6,927 nucleotides of DNA from JBQCDV01 sp051960855 (GTDB lineage: Bacteria > Actinomycetota > Actinomycetes > JAJZTN01): positions 1-6,927 of the forward strand of contig JBQCDV010000027.1 in the NCBI GenBank assembly GCA_051960855.1, written 5' to 3'. This document shows, one piece after another, positions 6,269 to 6,927 of this stretch. Numbering within the stretch: the first letter of the stretch is position 1; each line of letters starts with the position of its first letter. The translations under genes were made by a program, and so were the position numbers. The notes under the pieces are model-generated. The model was not told where the DNA came from and ran no database searches. It was given only the letters and a program-made list of their open reading frames with translations.

Positions 6269-6927
6269 ATGACGACCTCCGACTCCGCTGCCGCCTCTGC
6301 CGCGGCCACCCCCACCTTCCCGAACGTCGCTGTCCCCTCCTCGGTCGCCGTCGTCGGCGCCGGGCTGATGGGGGCCGGGATCGCCCAGGTCACTGCCCAG
6401 GCCGGCATCCCGGTCGTGCTGCGAGATGTCACCCAGGACGCGCTGGACCGGGCGCTGGCCGGCATCGAGAAGTCCTACGGCCGCTTCGTGGCCAAGGAGC
6501 GGATGAGCAGCGACCAGGCAGCCGAGTCGCTGGCGCGCATCTCCACGACGACGGAGCTCGCGGCGGTAGGCGAGGCCGACCTCGTCGTTGAGGCGGTGTT
6601 CGAGCGGCTCGACGTGAAGCATGAGGTCTTCCGCGAGCTCGACCGCCTGGCACGTCCGGACGCGGTCCTCTCCACCAACACCTCCGCCCTGCCGATCACC
6701 GCGGTCGCCTCGGTCGTGTCCGACCCGTCTCGGGTCGTCGGCACCCACTTCTTCTCGCCGGTGCCGATGATGCGGCTGTGCGAGCTGGTGCGCGGCTACA
6801 AGACGACGGACGAGACGCTCGCGCGGGCGCGGCTGTTTGCTGAGGCGATCGGCAAGGAGTGCATCGTCGTCAACCGGGACGTCGCCGGCTTCGTCACGAC
6901 GCGGCTGATCACCGCTCTCGTGATGGA
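6269..6927 (+). CDS. 3-hydroxyacyl-CoA dehydrogenase (3-hydroxybutyryl-CoA dehydrogenase type), truncated at the right edge
   Basis: NAD-dependent oxidation of a 3-hydroxyacyl-CoA to the 3-ketoacyl-CoA, in beta-oxidation or butanoate/PHB metabolism in the cytoplasm. The 219 residues present cover the Rossmann domain and the start of the helical dimerisation domain. Visible features are the dinucleotide loop VVGAGLMGAG (28-37), an acidic residue at the end of the second strand (D53, favouring NAD over NADP), STNTSALPIT with S139 (human S137), GTHFFSPVPMMRLCELVRG with catalytic H160 and E172 (human H158, E170), then RDVAGFVTTRL. Human N208 corresponds to T211 here. About 24 Ala/Ser/Thr-rich residues precede the first strand; the ATG at 6269 is the only start codon before the nucleotide-binding loop. 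The usual family length is about 280-300, so roughly 70-80 residues are missing. FadB-like fusion cannot be ruled out, but there is no upstream hydratase domain. Confidence 0.93.
   Translation, partial: MTTSDSAAASAAATPTFPNVAVPSSVAVVGAGLMGAGIAQVTAQAGIPVVLRDVTQDALDRALAGIEKSYGRFVAKERMSSDQAAESLARISTTTELAAVGEADLVVEAVFERLDVKHEVFRELDRLARPDAVLSTNTSALPITAVASVVSDPSRVVGTHFFSPVPMMRLCELVRGYKTTDETLARARLFAEAIGKECIVVNRDVAGFVTTRLITALVM

Noticed and set aside
6175..6270. Longer N-terminus for the minus-strand membrane protein from the ATG at 6270
   Set aside because: It would add 32 low-complexity residues and overlap the ATG of the divergent dehydrogenase gene through a shared CATG. It cannot be fully excluded without N-terminal data.
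6073..6591. Plus-strand open frame of 172 codons across the divergent region
   Set aside because: It runs antisense to the DUF2007-like gene and then out of frame through the dehydrogenase. Its product is Arg/Pro/Gly-rich with no family features.

Overview
The window is GC-rich chromosomal DNA from an actinobacterium, which I infer from three things: the C-terminally extended ATP synthase alpha subunit; the order atpA-atpG-atpD-atpC followed by a DUF2550 gene and murA, which resembles the mycobacterial arrangement; and a MurA with Asp in place of the usual active-site Cys. GTG starts and a strong GC bias at third codon positions fit. I cannot name a genus with confidence.

Positions 1-3972 hold the 3' part of the F1Fo ATP synthase operon, all on the + strand: the C-terminal two thirds of alpha (atpA, cut by the window edge), gamma (atpG), beta (atpD) and epsilon (atpC). 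The first three are packed within 2-7 bases of each other. A 154-base gap before atpC contains a long, near-perfect GC hairpin. At 3990-4478 lies a small single-pass membrane protein of the DUF2550 family, and its stop codon overlaps the GTG start of murA (4475-5848), the first committed enzyme of peptidoglycan synthesis. The layout suggests that energy supply and cell-wall precursor synthesis may be partly co-transcribed.

On the - strand, 5845-6174 encodes a 109-residue membrane-anchored protein with a DUF2007-like C-terminal domain. It converges on murA so tightly that the two stop codons share a CTAG palindrome. A 94-base divergent intergenic region (6175-6268) separates it from a + strand 3-hydroxyacyl-CoA dehydrogenase of fatty acid or butanoate metabolism, which runs off the right edge. 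That region carries a 12-bp direct repeat and a -10-like element placed for a leaderless mRNA.

This is mostly conserved housekeeping sequence. I found no mobile element, CRISPR array, tRNA or rRNA, and no clear sign of a new defence or biosynthetic system. The points worth a second look are regulatory details and lineage-specific residue changes.
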